Source of the DNA: Escarpia spicata
Lineage: Eukaryota > Annelida > Polychaeta > Sabellida > Siboglinidae
Reading direction: 5' to 3'
Assembly: GCA_963995525.1 (NCBI GenBank)
Contig: OZ023206.1
Span: 29,818,021 to 29,882,020, forward strand
DNA length: 64,000 nt
Part shown: positions 13,269-24,996 of the stretch, piece after piece
Numbering within the stretch: the first letter of the stretch is position 1
How the letters are laid out: every line of letters starts with the position of its first letter
Translations under genes and position numbers: made by a program
Notes under the pieces: generated by a model
Seen by the model: the letters and a program-made list of their open reading frames with translations, nothing else
Database searches by the model: none
Told to the model about the DNA's origin: nothing

Positions 13269-14330
13269 TGACCAATAAGTATCTTGCCACTGAACAAGTC
13301 ACCAAGAATACCTCATCAGTGAATATACCACCAGTGAGTATCTCTCTAGCAAGTATCTCACTTGTGAGTACACCATCACTTGAGTACTTCACCTACAAGT
13401 ACAAGTACTGCACCTAAAAGTACTTCACCTACAAGTACTTCACCTAAAAATACTTCACCTACAAGTACTTCACCTACAAGTACTTCACCTACAAGTACTT
13501 CACCTACAAGTACTTCACCTACAAGTACTTCACCTACAAGTACTTCACCTACAAGTACTTCACCTACAAGTACTTCACCTACAAGTACTGCACCTACAGG
13601 TACTGCGCCTACAAGTATTGCACCTCCAAGTACTTCACTTACAAGTACTCCACCTCCAAGTATTTCGCCTACAAGTACTGCGACAACCAGTATAGCACCT
13701 ACAAGTACTTTGCCTACAAGTACTTCACCAATAAGTACTTCACCTACATGTACTGCACCTACCAGTACTGCACCTACAAGTACTTCGCCTGCAAGTACTT
13801 TGTCTGCAAATACTTCGCCTTCAAGTACTTTGTCTACAATTACTACGCCTACCAGTACTGCACCTACAAGTACTTCGCCTACAAGTACTTCGCCTACAAG
13901 TACTGCACCTACAAGTACTTCGCCTACAAGTACTTCACCTACAAGTACCTCACCTACAAGTACTTTGTCTACAAGTACTTCACCTACAAGTACTTTGTCT
14001 ACAAGTATTTCACCTACAAGTACTGCACCTACCAGTACTTCACCTACAAGTATTTCACCTACAAGAACTGCGCTTACCAGTACTGCGCCTACAAGGACCT
14101 GACCAATGTATACCTCACCTATGAGTACCTGACAACTGAGTACTTCACGAAAAATGCCTCACCAGTCAGTACCTTACAAATGAGTACCTTACCAATGAAT
14201 AACTCACAAGTACCTCATATTTTCAGTACCCCACCAGTTAGGACCACACCATTGTGTACCTCGCCACCTGAGTATTTCGCCAGCCAAGTACCTCTCCAGT
14301 AAAGTACCACATCACTGAGTACCTCAGCCT
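13269..14330. repeat. 15-bp minisatellite, about 70 copies, homogeneous core and decayed edges
   Basis: The core unit is ACCTACAAGTACTTC, near-perfect around 13440-13590 and increasingly diverged toward both ends (for example ACCAGTGAGTATCTC on the left and ACCAATGAATAACTC on the right). The period is a multiple of three and lacks stops, so two forward frames stay open. One, from 13380 to 14102, reads as a 240-residue Thr/Ser/Pro repeat like a mucin stalk. It has no signal peptide, no flanking domain and no splice context, and the overlapping frame is equally open, so I treat it as non-coding. Each unit holds the self-complementary AAGTACTT. Confidence 0.93.
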
Positions 14331-14414
14331 CATGACGTGTGTGTACCAATATATGATGTGTACACATACATGCATACAGCAGGTGTGTGTACATACATAC
14401 TGCCGTATCAGGAG

Positions 14415-17400
14415 TTACCTCCTACAACCCCCCACTTCCAGTGCTCATGAATCCTGTCTGTTACCTCCTACAACCCCCTACTTCCAGTGCACATGAATCC
14501 TGTCTGTTACCTCCTATAACCCCCCACTTCCAGTGCTCATGAATCCTGACTGTTACCTCCTACAACCCCCCACTTCCAGTGCTCATAAATCCTGTCTGTT
14601 ACCTCCTACAACCATCCACTTCCAGTGCTCATTAATCATGTCTGTTACCTCCTACAACCCTCCACTTCCAGTGCTCATGAATCCTGTCTGTTACCTCCTA
14701 CAACCCCCCACTTCCAGTGCTCATGAATCCTGTCTGTTACCTCCTACAACCCCCCACTTCCAGTGATCATGAATCCTGTCTGTTACCTCCTACAACCCTC
14801 CACTTCCAGTGCTCATAATTCCTGTCTGTTACCTCCTTCAACCCCCCCACTTCCAGTGCTTATGAGTCCTGTCTGTTACATCCTACAACCCCCCACTTCC
14901 GGTGCTCATGAATCATGTCTGTTACCTCCTACAACCCCCCATTTCCAGAGCTCATGAATCCTGTCTGTTACCTCCTACAACCCTCCACTTCCAGTGCTCA
15001 TTAATCATGTCTGTTACCTCCTACAACCCCCATTTCCAGTGCTCATCAATCCTGTCTGTTACCTCCTACAACCCCCTACTTCCAGTGCTCATTAATCCTG
15101 TCTGTTACCTCCTACAACCCTCCACTTCCAGTGCTCATGAATCCTGTCTGTTACCTCCTACAACCCCCCACTTCCAGTGCTCATGAATCCTGTCTGTTAC
15201 CTCCTACAACCGTCCACTTCTAGTGCTCATGAATCCTGTCTGTTACCTCCTACAACCCCCCACTTCCAGTGCTCATAAATCCTGTCTGTTACCTCCTACA
15301 AGCCCCCACTTCCAGTGCTCATGAATCCTGTCTATTACCTCCTACAACCCCCCACTTCCAGTGCTCATAAATCTTGTATGCTATTTCCTACAACCCCCCA
15401 CTTCCAGTGCTCATGAATCCTGTCTGTTACCTCCTACAACCCCCCACTTCCAGTGCTCATGAATCCTGTCTGTTACCTCCTACAACCCCCCACTTCCAGT
15501 GCTCATGAATCCTGTCTGTTACCTCCTACAACCCCCCCCCCCCCCCACTTCCAGTGCTCATGAATCCTGTCTGTTACCTCCTACAACCCCCACTTCCAGT
15601 GCTCATGAATCCTGTCTGTTACCTCCTACAACCCTCCACTTCCAGTGCTCATGAATCCTGTCTGTTACCTCCTACAACCCCCTCTTCCAGTGCTCATGAA
15701 TCCTGTCTGTTACCTCCTACAACCCCCTCTTCCAGTGCTCATGAATCCTGTCTGTTACCTCCTACAACCCTCTCTTCCAGTGCTCATGAATCCTGTCTGT
15801 TACTTCCTACAACCCTCCACTTCCAGTGCTCATGAATCCTGTCTGTTACCTCCTACAACCCCCTCTTCCAGTGCTCATGAATCCTGTCTGTTACCTCCTA
15901 CAACCCTCCACTTCCAGTGCTCATGAATCCTGTCTGTTACCTCCTACAACCCCCTCTTCCAGTGCTCATGAATCCTGTCTGTTACCTCCTACAACCCCCA
16001 CATCCAGTGCTCATGAATCCTGTCTGTTACCTCCTACAACCCCCACTTCCAGTGCTCATGAATCCTGTCTGTTACCTCCTACAACACTCCACTTCCAGTG
16101 CTCATGAATCCTGTCTGTTACCTCCTACAACCCCCTCTTCCAGTGCTCATGAATCCTGTCTGTTACCTCCTACAACGCCCTCTTCCAGTGCTCATGAATC
16201 ATGTCTGTTACCTCCTACAACCCTCCACTTCCAGTGCTCATGAATCCTGTCTGTTACCTCCTACAACCCCCTCTTCCAGTGCTCATGAATCCTGTCTGTT
16301 AACTCCTACAACCCCCACTTCCAGTGCTCATGAATCCTGTCTGTTAATTCCTACAACCCCCACTTCCAGTGCTCATGAATCCTGTCTGTTAACTCCTACA
16401 ACCCCCATTTCCAGTGCTCATCAATCCTGTCTGTTACCTCCTACAACCCCCACTTCCAGTGCTCATGAATCCTGTCTGTTACCTCCTACAACCCCCCACT
16501 TCCAGTGCTCATCAATCCTGTCTGTTACCTCCTACAACCCCCATTTCCAGTGCTCATCAATCCTGTCTGTTACCTCCTACAACCCCCATTTCTAGTGCTC
16601 ATCAATCCTGTCTGTTACCTCCTACAACCCCCATTTCCAGTGCTCATGAATCCTGTCTGTTACCTCCTACAACCCCCACTTCCAGTGCTCATAAATCCTG
16701 TCTGTTACCTCCTACAACCCTCCACTTCCAGTGCTCATGAATCCTGTCTGTTACCTCCTACAACCCCCATTTCCAGTGCTCATCAATCCTGTCTGTTACC
16801 TCCTACAACCCCCATTTCCAGTGCTCATCAATCCTGTCTGTTACCTCCTACAACCCCCATTTCCAGTGCTCATCAATCCTGTCTGTTACCTCCTACAACC
16901 CCCACTTCCAGTGCTCATGAATCCTGTGTGTTACCTCCTACAACCCTCCACTTCCAGTGCTCATGAATCCTGTCTGTTACCTCCTACAACCCCCATTTCC
17001 AGTGCTCATGAATCCTGTCTGTTACCTCCTACAACCCCCACTTCCAGTGCTCATGAATCCTGTCTGTTACCTCCTACAACCCTCCACTTCCAGTGCTCAT
17101 GAATCCTGTCTATTACCTCCTCCAACCCCCACTTCCAGTGCTCATGAATCCTGTCTGTTACCTCCTACAACCCCCCCCCCCCCCCCCCCCACTTCCAGTG
17201 CTCATGAATCCTGTCTGTTACCTCCTACAACCCCCTCTTCCAGTGCTCATGAATCCTGTCTGTTACCTCCTACAACCCCCACTTCCAGTGCTCATGAATC
17301 CTGTCTGTTACCTCCTACAATCCCCTCTTCCAGTGCTCATGAATCCTGTCTGTTACCTCCTACAACCCTCTCTTCCAGTGCTCATGAATCCTGTCTGTTA

Positions 17401-17580
17401 CCTCCTACAACCCTCTCTTCCAGTGCTCATGAATCCTGTCTGTTACCTCCTACAATCCCCTCTTCCAGTGCTCATGAATCCTGTCTGTTACCTCCTACAA
17501 CCCTCTCTTCCAGTGCTCATGAATCCTGTCTGTTACCTCCTACAACCCTCTCTTCCAGTGCTCATGAATCCTGTCTGTCT
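14415..17580. repeat. 45/46-bp minisatellite, about 70 copies
   Basis: The unit runs from TTACCTCCTACAACCCC through CACTTCCAGTGCTCATGAAT to CCTGTCTG. Unit length alternates between 45 and 46 bases according to the number of Cs, with 45-base variants that read CCCTCTTCC or CCCATTTCC instead of CCCACTTCC. The variants are clustered: CCCATTTCC around 16400-16890, CCCTCTTCC around 15670-16300 and 17220-17560. Two units have expanded C runs, 15 Cs at 15532-15546 and 20 Cs at 17171-17190. The overlapping forward frames of 90-210 codons are products of the 45-base period, not genes. Confidence 0.96.
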
Positions 17581-19494
17581 CTGACATGAGAGAATACTCA
17601 AGTACGCTGCTCATTAATCATTTAATTGTCAATCTCGTTTTCACAGACGGCCCTCGGATTACGAAAGCGACAGTCAAATTTTAACCTATAGCTGACGGAA
17701 ATGAAGACAACAACACCACATCCGACGCCATCTATGATTCCTTTCATATTGCCGCAGTGTCATCACCCGCTACTTGGTGAGGCTAATCCTTTGAAGACAC
17801 GCTGATCACTGCGGCTCATGTCTCCTTTCATCAAGAGCAGCCAATTTTCTTGTTAAGTGTTTTCAGCCTGCAGGCGGTAATACACTGCCGGGCAAACAGG
17901 TGGTTAGGAATTGATTCCCTCTGTCGTATCACTGTTATAATTTGGACACTGGTCTGTATTTACATCACTAGCAAAAATACCCATCCTCTAGATGGCGCTA
18001 CATACACTGGTGCAGAAGAAGAGGTTTCTGGTGACATAAATGTTACCAGTTTTTTTTAAATAAGTATAAAAAAAATTCCCAACAGTTCAACAGACCTCAG
18101 AATATCAACAGAATATCAACAGAACACATGTACAATGTTTGGAACTTTCAATTTACAAGTATTTAATTCGGCATGAACGAAATACACTTTACTAACAGCA
18201 CCAGGACGTAAACATTGGCCAGACACATCTGGACAATCTAACTACAGATTGTGTCTTAACTAAGCTGGAGACAGTTATCTCTTGGGAGTATGACAGGGGG
18301 GTCGCAGACAGGTTGCACAGACTCTAGACCCCAAATATGGTATTACGCTATGCAGTGACCAGGCAGTAAGCAAGCAGTAGCCAATCACTGCTGGTGTCGC
18401 AAGTAGAAAAGTTTCAGACTACATTCCTCTGTGGCCAGAGAAAGTTTTTTGTTCTCGTTAGATTGTTTTTTTCCATTTTGTATTGCATTTCGTTGGAATA
18501 ATTTTAGTACACATAGTATAAGCCGAACGACATCAGTGCTTGACGACGATATGCTGTTCCGTCAGACTCATGGTATCTTTGACAACGAGTTCGACGGTCT
18601 ATCGAAGCGTTTTGCCCACAGTCTTGTGTCTTGTGTGCGTGGAAGAAAATGGGCGAAATATCTGCCGATATGTTGGCCCTCTAGTCGATGAGTTAACAGT
18701 CCTGACGTGTACTCAGATTGTAACATATCAGTGTTTATTCATTACTCGTCCACATACAAATGCAGGAGTACACCATCAAAATTTGTTTACACTACACACA
18801 GCATTTCATAGTTTATAATGTCATTTAGGCTTACATTACTAACTAGACTTAGTAATACTTTTACGCTTCGTTTACAACTCGACCATCGTTTGTTGGTTGC
18901 TGGTATGCCTACATTTTAATATTGCGTTGTATGCAGTGAATTGGTACTTTTGTATGATCGTTAATTCTCAAGTTGTGACACTGGTATACAGTTGTTTATG
19001 CTAACTCTTGACGCGATATATGATCACAATATCGTCGTCTTGCGGATTTTTTTAGTATACATTACTATGTAGCGCCATCTGGCGATTTTAGGTACAATCG
19101 CACCTCGTTTTCGTGGTTTGTTTACATCTGCGATCGACTACAACTACAAGTCTTCATTGCAGTACTTCATTCGACTAGTAAACTAGTCGGTCCAGTTGGC
19201 CTATTACTGTATTAGTGATTTTTCATTTTGGGATACTTTTAGCTTTTTGCCTCTGCTGTCCTTAATTTGCCATTACCAACTGTGCACTTAGCAATTACAT
19301 GTTGGCCTTCAACTTTCAGTTTATATGACGTTGTTAACATTACGATCATTATTCAATTATCATGAACTCTGTCTCGGGACGTTACCCTGTCAATGTGGTG
19401 TTCTATGGACAGTTTCATTCGTAGATTACAGTTGTTTATGAACAGGGAGGAAACTTACTACATTGGCTTAATCTAATTTTTTTGGCAGGAAGGA
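17581..19494. other. Non-coding stretch upstream of the DIRS-like remnant
   Basis: No gene supported. Frames at 18431-18691 and 18540-18818 have no motif I recognise. CTCF-core-like motifs occur at 17985-17998 (plus strand, CCTCTAGATGGCGC) and 19072-19084 (minus strand). A small inverted repeat, CGACTAGT-AA-ACTAGTCG, lies at about 19172-19189. The sequence just before 19495 is a T-rich tract ending in GGCAG, which looks like a splice acceptor, but no donor partner is evident. Confidence 0.5.
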
Positions 19495-20052
19495 ATGACA
19501 ACTGCCCACCTGGAACATAAGACACATTTGGTGGGCCGCATGTGCCCTCATGTTGTTTTCCTTGACATAGGGACTAATGACTTGTCTTCAGATTACTCGA
19601 CTGAACGACTTATAGGTTGGGTATTGGCCGCCGCTCATGTCTTCATATCCAAATACCATGATAAACAGGTGGTCATTTTGAAAGTTCTCCGTAGATTACC
19701 AAATATCCCTGGCCGGTTGATTTTAATGAATGTGCTCTTTTGAATAAACTATAATACGTTATTGAAAGAAAGAATTGTGGCAGCCGGCCAACGGAATTCA
19801 CGCACCATTCATTTCCACCATCACCAGGGTCTCGTTGACAACTGGCACCAATATCTTATGTCTGATGGCATGCCTTTGAATGATCTTGGCATGATCAAGT
19901 ATTACAGGTCTCTGCATCGAGCTGTAATTAAATACTCATCGCCCAATATTCTTGGAGTGCTTGCTTTGTCACCAAGCCAACACTTGTTGCATTTGCAAAG
20001 TCAGACCGGCAATTTTATCTTTTGTTTCCCTATTTGTTGCTTTAATAGATGA
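19495..20052 (+). pseudogene. SGNH/GDSL hydrolase-like domain of a retroelement, inactivated
   Basis: Two open segments in the same frame (19495-19743 and 19762-20052) are separated only by a TGA at 19741. The first contains DIGTNDL, the block III Gly-x-Asn-Asp signature of SGNH hydrolases. The second ends with DGMPLNDLGMIKYYRSLHRA, matching the C-terminal block V region usually written DG-x-H-LN. Here the catalytic His is replaced by Pro. The block I GDS motif is not visible upstream. Hydrolase-like frames of this kind are known from some DIRS/Ngaro-type and other invertebrate retroelements, and the gag and RT remnants downstream support that reading. A host esterase is unlikely given the stop, the missing Ser block and the lost His. 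Confidence 0.6.
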
Positions 20053-20879
20053 TATCCTGTTGAGCTGGAGATGCATATGTAGACACAGTTAACTAACCTG
20101 TACATTGATTTTACAGTGCAGCACCTGGCATAATGAGTTGACCTTTACGATTTTTGCATTATCACGCTACAAGAAACTATTACGTCTGCCCAGTGGTTTT
20201 GTCAGGGTACTGAGTTTTTTCAGGGTGATGTTGTGTTATGGAAGACCACGTCTAATCATTTATATGTGACTGTGAACTACAGTGTGATAATTTTTCCTTA
20301 AATGTGTAGGCTTTTGGGATGTGTGCCATATTCACACATTCATCTTATAAAATATCTAGTGTGATTTACTATAACATATAGTTAGGGGATACATTAACTA
20401 CAAGTTTTTAACTTCTTCTGTATTCCTTTCAAACAACATTATGTATAATACATTATGTCACAACAAAATCATGTTGAGGCGATTACAACCTATACTGTCT
20501 GTTTGGATGTTTGTTTGAATAAAACATTGAATTGAAAAATAATGTTGGGCTTGCAAAGTGGTTGGCCCAGGGTACTGAAGTGTTTTCAACACCCATGGTG
20601 TTGAGCTTCGTTGTGTGAACAGGCACGGATATGTACCACGCATGTATTGTTGGGCTTACAGTTACTTACGCCCTATTGTCAATCTGTGTGTGAACAGGCA
20701 ATGCTGCGTAACACACATTGGGAGTGTGTCACGTGTGGTTGGGCCACACTATGTGTCGGCTTACAATATATTAATAATGACTATCAGTAACTTGTATTTG
20801 TGCTGCCATCCACAGGGGTATACCTCACCGAGGCTTACAGCAGTGAACACCATCCCCACTCGGGTTCGATTCCGGTGTC
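20053..20879. other. Non-coding interior of the DIRS-like remnant
   Basis: No recognisable domain. Two partly similar segments near 20540-20570 and 20645-20670 share TGTTGGGCTT and end in a GCCC motif, and GTGTGAACAGGCA occurs at about 20612 and 20688. These may be decayed internal repeats of the retroelement, but similarity is too low to assign them as terminal or internal complementary repeats. Confidence 0.4.
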
Positions 20880-21574
20880 GACTGCTCTGCCGCATTTTGA
20901 CATGACGATGCCAATGCCCGGGACGTCCACACCTATACCAGTTCAACAGCCAGGGAATGGGGGCCAGAACACAGACTTTCAAGCCATGCTGGCGAGTGCC
21001 CTCCAGCAAATGATAGTAACAACCCAGCTCAGGCCCAGACAAGGTGAGTCACTCCCTTCTTGATGACCTGGGCCCACCAGTACCTTGATCTGGGGGCACT
21101 GTTCTTTTCAGCAGAACCAGCCGTGTCCTGGTCCATTGACCCCCTCAGTCAGCTGCCACAGCCCCACGACTCAGGGCCGGGTGACACCTGTCACCAACAT
21201 TGCACACTGGATGTGTGCATTCAGCACATATGTCAGTGTGTATGTAGAACTGTATCTTGCCGAGGCGCCAGCGATGTTCACCTCCATGGTGTGCATCATG
21301 GACATGCAAAAGTGCCATGGCGCGCCTATGACAAGAAGTTCAGGCGCGTCCATGCTTTGCTGCCATCGTGACAATGGCAGACAGCCAATTGGTACTTGGC
21401 CATGGTGACAAATGGCATAAATAGCTTCTCCAAGATGACAACGGCCATTTTACTTCAACCACCCTCAAACAGGACTGGCAGACTGAGGCGTGTGCTACGC
21501 CTGGAAAAGTGGCAAATGTCACTACAGGCACGCGTACAGTGTCTGCAGGAAAAAGGGACATACCAAAATTAACT
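20880..21574 (+). pseudogene. DIRS-like retrotransposon gag remnant with C-terminal zinc knuckle
   Basis: Pieces of a gag-like protein are spread over several forward frames. A Pro/Thr-rich leader with GQNTDFQAMLASALQQM lies at about 20954-21014. A helical segment with HWMCAFSTYVSVYVELYLAE follows at about 21200-21260. An AYDKKFRR motif, the hallmark Tyr-Asp-x-x-Phe-Arg of DIRS/Ngaro gag, lies at about 21328-21351 in another frame. A Cys-rich end follows at 21493-21570 (CYAWKSGKCHYRHAYSVC, then CRKKGHTKINC), resembling the family's terminal zinc finger. At least two frameshifts separate these blocks. Identification rests on the order and spacing of the motifs, not on an intact frame. Confidence 0.6.
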
Positions 21575-22153
21575 GTTGGACATGGTTAGATGACTGTGTC
21601 ACGATAATCCGTGAGATTGGACAAGGCTGTCTTGTTGCTAAAGCAGACATTAAAGAAGCTTTTCATATTATTCCCATTCACCCTGTTAATCAGACGCCTT
21701 GGCATGACTTGGCAAGGTAAATATTATTATTATGAATGTCTACCAATGGGTTACTGCACTTCTTGCCAACCATTTGAATGTTTTGCCCGGGCTTTGCAGT
21801 GGATTCTTTCAACTAAATTTCATGTGGAGTACTTCTGTCATATTTTGGATGACTATATATTTTTCAGCTCCACGCAGTGTACCAAGTGCAATAGGGGTCT
21901 TCAGTCCTTCCTGGCATTGGCTACTTCCCTTCACATTCCTATCACTTTCACCAAAACCATGTTACCTGCATCAGTGGTTACTTTACATGGTATCGAGGTT
22001 GACATGATTGCCATGCAGTTGCACTTTCAACAGGATAAATTGCTCGATGCCCACCATAAGATAAATTCATTATATCACTGGAAAAAGGCATCATTACATG
22101 ATATCCAGTTTTGTGTTGGAACATTAAATTTTGCATGCAGAACAGTTGTGGCA
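21575..22153 (+). pseudogene. DIRS-like reverse transcriptase fragment, frameshifted and truncated
   Basis: The RT begins directly after the gag zinc knuckle, in the same frame, with GCLVAKADIKEAFHIIPIHP (motif A, catalytic Asp in ADIKEAF). The normal RT N-terminal extension is missing, implying a deletion. Near 21690 the reading shifts by one frame and continues as LGMTWQGKYYYYECLPMGY, then the catalytic box HILDDYIFF with the Asp pair at about 21848. Next come the thumb-like block with LHGIEVDMIAMQLHFQQDK and the FCVGTLNFACRTVV segment typical of DIRS/Ngaro RT. Homology stops at about 22153, where a SINE-like repeat starts. RNase H and the tyrosine recombinase are not seen. The element cannot be active. 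Confidence 0.85.
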
Positions 22154-22160
22154 GAAACTA

Positions 22161-22532
22161 AAGGTAAAGGTAACTTCTTATATAGCACAATATCCAGTCC
22201 TCAGGACTGCTCAAAGCGCTTTACACTTTACTCCCCGGCAGATCTATTCAATGTTCAAAGAAGAGGTTACTTTTCTTCCGAAAGGTCACTGATTAATCCC
22301 TGAAAGATTGGCGTCTGAGATGCAAACCGTCAGAGAAAAACATTAACACACACATAAGTACTACATGCACACACAGACAGACTACTCCAAGTCCACCCTG
22401 TTATATAGGCAACCTTGTATCCTTAATTGCTGACATAAAAAGAACCCCAGGGGATGTAAGTCCCTAGGCAGTGATCAATGCAACAACTTGCCTCCTAAAA
22501 GACTCACTGGCTCAATAAATTTATTAATTAAT
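22161..22532. mobile_element. SINE-like dispersed repeat, copy 1
   Basis: Starts with AAGGTAAAGGTAACTTCTTA and continues with TATAGCACAATATCCAGTCC and CAAAGCGCTTTACACTTTAC. The same left part occurs at 38651 and 43372, which shows a dispersed repeat. After about 22265 this copy differs from the other two, continuing with a CA-rich tract and ending in CTCAATAAATTTATTAATTA. It lies directly against the truncated DIRS-like RT, so it may have inserted into that element or mark the deletion breakpoint. Coding frames through it are accidental. Confidence 0.65.
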
Positions 22533-22730
22533 TGGCATCGTGTGATGAACAGGTCATGCAGTCCAGTGTGTCGTTAACAAGACCATATCTGGTAGGATTA
22601 TGCCACACAATCATAGATCAATAATCGTACTAGTTATTACATAGACTCTCATGTCGACATCTATAAATACTCTATTAATTATTGCTGCTGAACTGCCCAG
22701 GAACTATCCACCGTGGCTCTTTTTATGATA

Positions 22731-22780
22731 TATTACTGAGGATATTTGTGACAATATTGTCACAAATATCCTCAGTAATA
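22731..22780. repeat. Perfect 50-bp palindrome
   Basis: Two 25-base arms, the left one beginning TATTACTGAGGATATTTG, are exact reverse complements with no spacer. The centre is ACAAT/ATTGT at 22755/22756. The match ends abruptly on both sides (A at 22730, C at 22781). It could extrude as a cruciform or, if transcribed, form a near loop-less hairpin. It does not coincide with either end of a recognised element. Confidence 0.97.
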
Positions 22781-24996
22781 CAGCCATCTTGTAATTAAGG
22801 TCACCCTAGGATAGTCCCAGATGTGATCCTTATACAGTGAAGTAAAGGAAATTAGGCCACCTTCCTATTCATGTCACTTTTCCCCAGTCCCAAGGGTGAT
22901 CTTAATTACTAGGTTCCCCTGTTACCACCAAAAATACTAAAGGGAGAAATTGCCTCTAGGTGATTGTTTTGATGGTAAGGTCAGAAACCAAGTTCGAAAT
23001 TACATGTACATCTAATGACTTACATGTACATCTAATGACTTACATGTACATGTAATGACTTACATGTAATTGTTTCCCAAAGTATTTATACTGGATGCTT
23101 GATGAAGATTATGTAATTTTGAAACAGCTGTTTGCACTGCCACATGCTTTAATATGATTGCTCCAGGCTAAGCTAAATGTCCAATGACCAGGTGGAGACA
23201 ATTTATGTAATTTGGAATGTTCATAATTCGACTGTTCATAGAAAGGGTGAGTTCTAAGCAAATTCTAAATAACAATGTTACGGATACATCCTGGGATCGT
23301 AGATCAACTCCGGCACTCAAGACGCAAAGCATTTAGGAAAAGAAGCACAATGTATGTACACCAGCTCGATTACTGTTTGATTATAACCAAAACTTCAAGA
23401 TAACCACATACTGAAGGGTTTCTGGGCAAACATAATACAGGGGTATATCTATTTTTTTAAATCTTTGTTCAAAGGGCATCAATGTAACATCTGTATATGA
23501 TATGGGAATATCTTAACACAAGAAAATCAGAGCGTGGACTAAATTCTATTTTTGTTAATTTCAAATATGAAATTTTGTCCAGTCAAAAATAATTGCATTT
23601 TGCCCCAAAACCCTGCATACGTTGAGTGTGTTTCATTTCTTTGGCCTTTTGCCTGCTCTGGTAATTAAATATGCTGTTTTGTGGGGTTGAGGAATAGCAC
23701 CAGGCATCTCCAGAAACACCTTCTGATGCTGTGGCCAGTATTAAAGATAAGGTAATTATGTAGTAATGAGTGGGAGGACATTGAGTAGCCACTAGAAGGA
23801 AGACACTGCCCATGGTGTCTAAGTCAATTAACTAACTGGACTTGTCTGGGGGCTATCTCAAAATATCATTACCTGGTAAACTACACCACTGGTACATGAA
23901 CCCAGTGAGACCCCTCCCAAGGGCATCCCCATATGAAACTTTGAAACTATACTGATATCCATGAAACCTAGTTTATACAAATGGCAATTAAAGTACTTTA
24001 TTGGAAATTCATGTCGAGCATCTGTCTGTCAGAAGAACATAAAGCAAATGTAAAGGCAATATAAAAGAATGTCAAATAAAACACATGCACACGCACACAC
24101 ACAGAAGGAAACCATGTGCTACCGCACATATTGCTACGAACAGGCCGTGGAACAACAAACAAACAGCTCTGTTATCAATAATAGTGTATTTTGATATTAA
24201 ACTCGTTCCCGCACACCATTTAGTTTCTGCTGTCGCCAATTACGGAATTGCGTGCAGCAGATAATGTCCTAATAAATCTAACATATCTCCACAGTGGCTC
24301 CACCACTCAATATGTACAGTATTCGAAATTAAGGCCTTTGAATCGGCAGCCCCCAATTCAAAATCCGTCTTGCCGATTCAATTCGCCAAAATGTTCAAGT
24401 TATCAGCCCAACACCCCCGGTTCACAAACGCCACCAGCTTATCTCCGCAGACAAGGCTAGGCTGCATCCAACGGATAGTTCGTTAGAATTCTTAGACTTG
24501 ACTCAGTTATAGGAGACTGTAAACGCAACTTTGGTAATAATTCAACAATACTTCATCAAAACTGAACTCTTATCATGCAAATGGTTGCACTCAACAAGCA
24601 AAGCCAATGAACATCAAGTCCAAATATCGGTGGCATCGCCACCGGCAGTGCAGTTTTCCAAGAATCACACTGGATGTCATTTTTTGGGCCTGTTAAAATT
24701 CAGCAGGGCCAGTTAAAAAAAATCTGGGTCAGTTCATTTTTTTGCTCATTTCAGACACTGATGTACACTGAAAAAGTAACTAACTCTATGTCACTACCTT
24801 TGTGTTTATTTAATGCTCTTGGTATATCAGAGGTTAAAAAGGCCGACAGATATGAATGTGCACAGAACGAGGTGAGTGGACCACAACACCTGGGTGCATC
24901 CTAGTTAGCATATTAATCCATCCATGAACATATCCTCACCCTTCATGCAATGACCACCACAAACCACAAAGTAAAGATAAAGGTAGGTTCTTATTG
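22781..24996. other. AT-rich non-coding stretch
   Basis: No gene supported. A 20-bp unit (TACATGTACATCTAATGACT) is repeated three and a half times at 23001-23069. The minus-strand frame at 23583-23813 and the forward frames at 24248-24904 show no motif. At 24980-25000 the sequence reads AAGGTAGGTTCTTATTGTAT, resembling the left end of the SINE-like repeat, directly before the 48-bp array. Confidence 0.5.

Noticed and set aside
13380..14102. Mucin-like Thr/Ser/Pro-repeat protein of 240 residues
   Set aside because: No signal peptide, no flanking domain, no splice sites. A second forward frame is equally open, and the DNA shows minisatellite edge decay rather than codon-level constraint.
14533..17589. 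Series of 64-210 codon forward frames with MNPVCYLLQP or SAHESCLLPP repeats
   Set aside because: Artefacts of the 45-base unit. Frames are broken wherever a 46-base unit occurs.
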